Source of the DNA: Halocaridina rubra | Lineage: Eukaryota; Arthropoda; Malacostraca; Decapoda; Atyidae | Assembly (NCBI GenBank): GCA_037179515.1 | Contig: JAXCGZ010000089.1 | Span: forward strand, 92,501 to 102,500 | Direction of reading: 5' to 3' | Length of the DNA stretch: 10,000 nt | In this document: positions 8,080-10,000 of the stretch, in pieces | Layout: every line of letters starts with the position of its first letter | How positions within the stretch are numbered: position 1 is the first letter of the stretch | The notes under the pieces: generated by a model | The model's input: only the letters and a program-made list of their open reading frames with translations | Told to the model about the DNA's origin: nothing | Database searches by the model: none | Made by a program: the position numbers and the translations under genes

Positions 8080-8173
8080 GCACCGAACACACGTCCATTA
8101 TAGAATACTGATTGAGGCGTCAGTAATCCAATGTACCAGCGTCGAATGGTTGTGCCCTCGGCTTTCAAGTGAA

Positions 8174-8593
8174 ATGAGAAACAAGAGAAAATCAAGCATT
8201 GCAATTATTGTGGCTCTTTGGCTAAAGAAAAGACGCAAACGTACAAAGTGGGTCAAAGACTGGATTGGTAAGCGTAATATTTTTACACATTTAAACCTTT
8301 TGAATGAAATCAAGAAAACCGATATGACTGATTTTAACAGTTATTTCTGGATGGATGAAAAGACCTACAATAAACTTTTGGATATGGTAAGGCCAGACAT
8401 AACTAAAAAAGACACTGTTATGAGGGAGAGCATCTCAGCGAATGAAAGACTTTCCATTACTCTCTGCTATTTAGCAACAGGAGAATCATTTTCCCGGCTG
8501 CGTTATTCCAGCATAATGGGAAAATCTACAATCAGTGGAATAGTGCAGGAAACCTGTGAAGCCATCATTGCTGCTCTCAAGGATTACATCAAG
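8174..8593 (+). CDS. PIF/Harbinger (HARBI1-like) transposase, first exon only
   Basis: The family cuts and pastes Harbinger transposons with a DDE nuclease. This 140-codon piece is the N-terminal, helix-rich part. It has a very basic start (KKRRKRTKWVKDWIGKR, residues about 18-34), a block FNSYFWMDEKTYNKLLDMV (about 54-72), then the characteristic PDITKKDTVMRESI, RLSITLCYLATGESF and GKSTISGIVQETCEAI (to about residue 132). The ATG at 8174 is chosen because family similarity starts there; the frame is open further upstream to 7979 without resemblance. It ends in phase 0 at AAG before GTAACT, a plausible splice donor at the spot where related transposases continue with the catalytic half. That half (GAIDGKH region and the three acidic residues) is absent downstream in the window. 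There is no stop or frameshift within the exon. Confidence 0.85.
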
Positions 8594-8599
8594 GTAACT
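8594..8599 (+). other. Predicted splice donor of the Harbinger exon
   Basis: AAG/GTAACT fits the eukaryotic donor pattern moderately well. Transposase similarity ends exactly here, while the frame reads on to 8734 with unrelated hydrophobic sequence. Confidence 0.55.
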
Positions 8600-9091
8600 A
8601 TAAATAGGGCTATAATTTTAGCTTATGGTAATTTTGTTTTTTATTTGACAATACATTATCAATATATTCTTGTGGTTGGAACTCATGGAAGTATTGAGTC
8701 AAAGGTTCCATTTTGTTGTGGAATGGTTCATTGAGTCACCATCATCATGTCGAGAGTGAGAGTGACAGATAAGACGACACGAGATTTGAAGAGCGAGAGA
8801 GAGAGAAGGCAGAAAGAGCTGGTCGTTTGGGTGTGTGAGGGGAGGGAGCCAAGGCGGAAGTCACTTGACATTCCACGAATGAAAGGGAAAGTGAAGTAGC
8901 CCATGGGAAGGGGAGACGAGCAGAGGAACCAAAGAGGTTGTTTAACCTTCCCAATCCCGTTGCTATATGTTTATTGCATCACTAAAAACAGTGGCACTAT
9001 GACTGAGTGTATGCCTTTGTGTTTGCCTTCCTGCTGTTATTTGAAAAAGACAGATACTATGGCTTGGCTGTAGAATAGAGACTTAAAAAGG

Positions 9092-9094
<3 letters not shown>
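8594..9094. other. Presumed intron or flank; purine-rich, no gene seen
   Basis: About 500 bp without recognisable coding. The part from about 8745 to 8940 is strongly purine-rich on the plus strand, with a short GA run at 8795-8806. I looked for the catalytic half of the transposase and for the opposite terminal repeat and found neither. Confidence 0.55.

Positions 9095-9131
<37 letters not shown>
9095..9131. repeat. (GA)n microsatellite, 37 bp
   Basis: Perfect GA dinucleotides. It is opposite in orientation to the two (TC)n tracts starting about 300 bp downstream. Confidence 0.97.
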
Positions 9132-9133
<2 letters not shown>

Positions 9134-9432
9134 AAGTTTAGTTGACGAACCACGGCAGGGCTGATACGAGAATTCCAAACACCACTTTATGATAAAATAT
9201 AAACACTATCCATTTATATCCCATCAAGGGAATCTGAACAGAAAGATTTATATTAAAATAGAGACACTATTACAATTAAGCATTTTGGGAATGATTAAAT
9301 AACAATTGCGAAGTCGATTCTGTAGGTAATATTTTGATATTTCAAGAAATGGCGCCAACAGGCATAACGACTTCTACTAAGCATCGAAAGCAGAGACTGA
9401 CAGAAGCGAAGGTCAAGGGTGTGGCCTTGAAG

Positions 9433-9433
<1 letters not shown>
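9132..9433. other. Unassigned sequence between (GA)n and (TC)n
   Basis: About 300 bp, moderately AT-rich, without a supported gene, RNA or repeat. Frames entering the neighbouring (TC)n tract are artefacts. Confidence 0.55.

Positions 9434-9493
<60 letters not shown>
9434..9493. repeat. (TC)n microsatellite, 60 bp
   Basis: Perfect CT dinucleotides; the left member of a pair separated by 60 bp of ordinary sequence. Confidence 0.98.
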
Positions 9494-9495
<2 letters not shown>

Positions 9496-9550
9496 GAGAG
9501 GACAATTCTGAACTGTACGACCGGGAATTCAGTTATGGAAGAGGATGAAT

Positions 9551-9553
<3 letters not shown>

Positions 9554-9618
<65 letters not shown>
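9554..9618. repeat. (TC)n microsatellite, 65 bp
   Basis: Perfect CT dinucleotides; the right member of the pair. It is followed within about 50 bp by the start of LINE D. Confidence 0.98.
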
Positions 9619-9621
<3 letters not shown>

Positions 9622-9665
9622 AGCTTCTTCAATTAATGTCTAAATATATCAAATTACAGGTATAG

Positions 9666-10000
9666 ATTGCAGTGATAGAAGCTCAAGGGCCGGTATTAGA
9701 GAACATCAACCTTACAGCCACAGAGGTATGCAAAGCGCTGATGGATTTAGATGTTCATAAAGCTACAGGTCCTGATGACATATCCCCTCATGTGCTTAAA
9801 AAATGCGCAGACACAATATCAGTGGCACTAAGTATCATATTTAAGGAGTCACTGGAGTCGGGGGAGATTCCAAGATGCTGGAAACAAGCAAATGTGATAC
9901 CTATCTTCAAAAAGGGAAGGAGGGATACGGCTCTGAACTATAGACCAGTTTCCTTGACCAGCATAGTTTGCAAAGTTATGGAGAAACTACTAAGGAAACA
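9666..10000 (+). pseudogene. LINE D: start of a CR1/L2-like reverse transcriptase, runs off the window
   Basis: RNA-dependent DNA polymerase fragment of a fourth LINE. The frame opens after a TAG at 9663-9665 and stays open for 111 codons to the window end. Order: ENINLTATEVCKALMDLD, then HKATGPDDISPHVLKKCA (the GPD block that opens the RT), SLESGEIPRCWKQANVIPIF, KKGRRDTALNYRPVSLTSIV and a KVMEKLL helix. This is the fingers part of the RT; motif A and the active site would lie beyond 10000. It is related to, but clearly distinct from, LINE C (GPDDISPHVL against GPDGIYARIL). The 5' end is truncated close to the (TC)n tract. No lesion is seen so far, so the element could be fairly young. It is called a pseudogene because the endonuclease part is missing. 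Confidence 0.88.

Larger units (their letters stand above)
8006..8593 (+). mobile_element. 5' part of a PIF/Harbinger DNA transposon
   Basis: Starts at a run of six G followed by TACAGACGATC, resembling the G-rich starts of Harbinger terminal repeats, and contains the first transposase exon (8174-8593). Near the start are repeated CTGTCAGT motifs and an 8-bp stem-loop (8031-8050). Harbinger elements duplicate a 3-bp TWA target; TAA occurs at 8002-8004, one A before the G-run, but the duplication cannot be confirmed because no matching 3' terminus (GATCGTCTGTA...) is seen in the rest of the window. The element may continue past 8593 through an intron, or be truncated. Confidence 0.65.

Noticed and set aside
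8594..8734. Continuation of the Harbinger coding frame past 8593
   Set aside because: The frame stays open, but the sequence no longer resembles the family and a donor site lies exactly at the change.
9342..9632. Minus-strand and plus-strand frames over the twin (TC)n tracts
   Set aside because: Poly Arg-Glu and poly Ser-Leu from simple repeats.

Overview
The window looks like a piece of intergenic, repeat-rich animal genome, most likely an arthropod and plausibly a decapod crustacean. The support is the dense long dinucleotide microsatellites of four kinds ((GA)/(TC), (TA), (CA)), four separate non-LTR retrotransposon (LINE) remnants, and a PIF/Harbinger transposase exon that ends at a GT splice donor. 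The decapod guess rests on recalled resemblance of the LINE proteins and their 3' ends and has not been tested. I see no bacterial operon, rRNA, CRISPR array or convincing host gene.

Layout. Positions 17-3125 (minus) hold LINE A, an old CR1/Jockey-group element. It keeps part of the endonuclease, a linker, the reverse transcriptase (RT), a C-terminal domain and a 3' UTR, all broken by stops and frameshifts. It has (GA)n on both sides. Positions 3126-3426 hold a (GA)n tract and a (TC)n tract 130 bp apart. Positions 3427-4092 hold short palindromes, a 77-bp (TA)n tract and an A-rich block. Positions 4093-4394 hold a possible tRNA-derived SINE remnant ending in (CA)n. Positions 4396-4715 contain nothing I recognise.

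Positions 4716-6017 (plus) hold LINE B, an RTE-like element cut off inside the RT domain at its 5' end. Its reading frame is broken only by one TAG. It ends in a GC-rich hairpin and three AGAT units that run into (TA)n. Positions 6198-8005 (minus) hold LINE C, a CR1/L2-like element with a nearly intact RT frame (one TAG, one frameshift) and an 8-bp repeat tail. Its truncated 5' end abuts a run of six G at 8006. From there, on the plus strand, a PIF/Harbinger-type 5' end and first transposase exon run to 8593; the exon carrying the DDE catalytic residues is not in the window.

Positions 8594-9094 and 9132-9433 hold no recognisable gene. Three more (GA)/(TC) tracts lie at 9095-9131, 9434-9493 and 9554-9618. 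From about 9666 to the window edge (plus) LINE D begins, another CR1/L2-like RT that stays open to the last base.

The genes do not work together as a system. This is a graveyard of selfish elements nested in or beside simple repeats. The most interesting points are the association of LINE A with (GA)n on both ends, the structured 3' end of LINE B, and the intact-looking lone Harbinger exon with repeated CTGTCAGT motifs near its presumed terminus.
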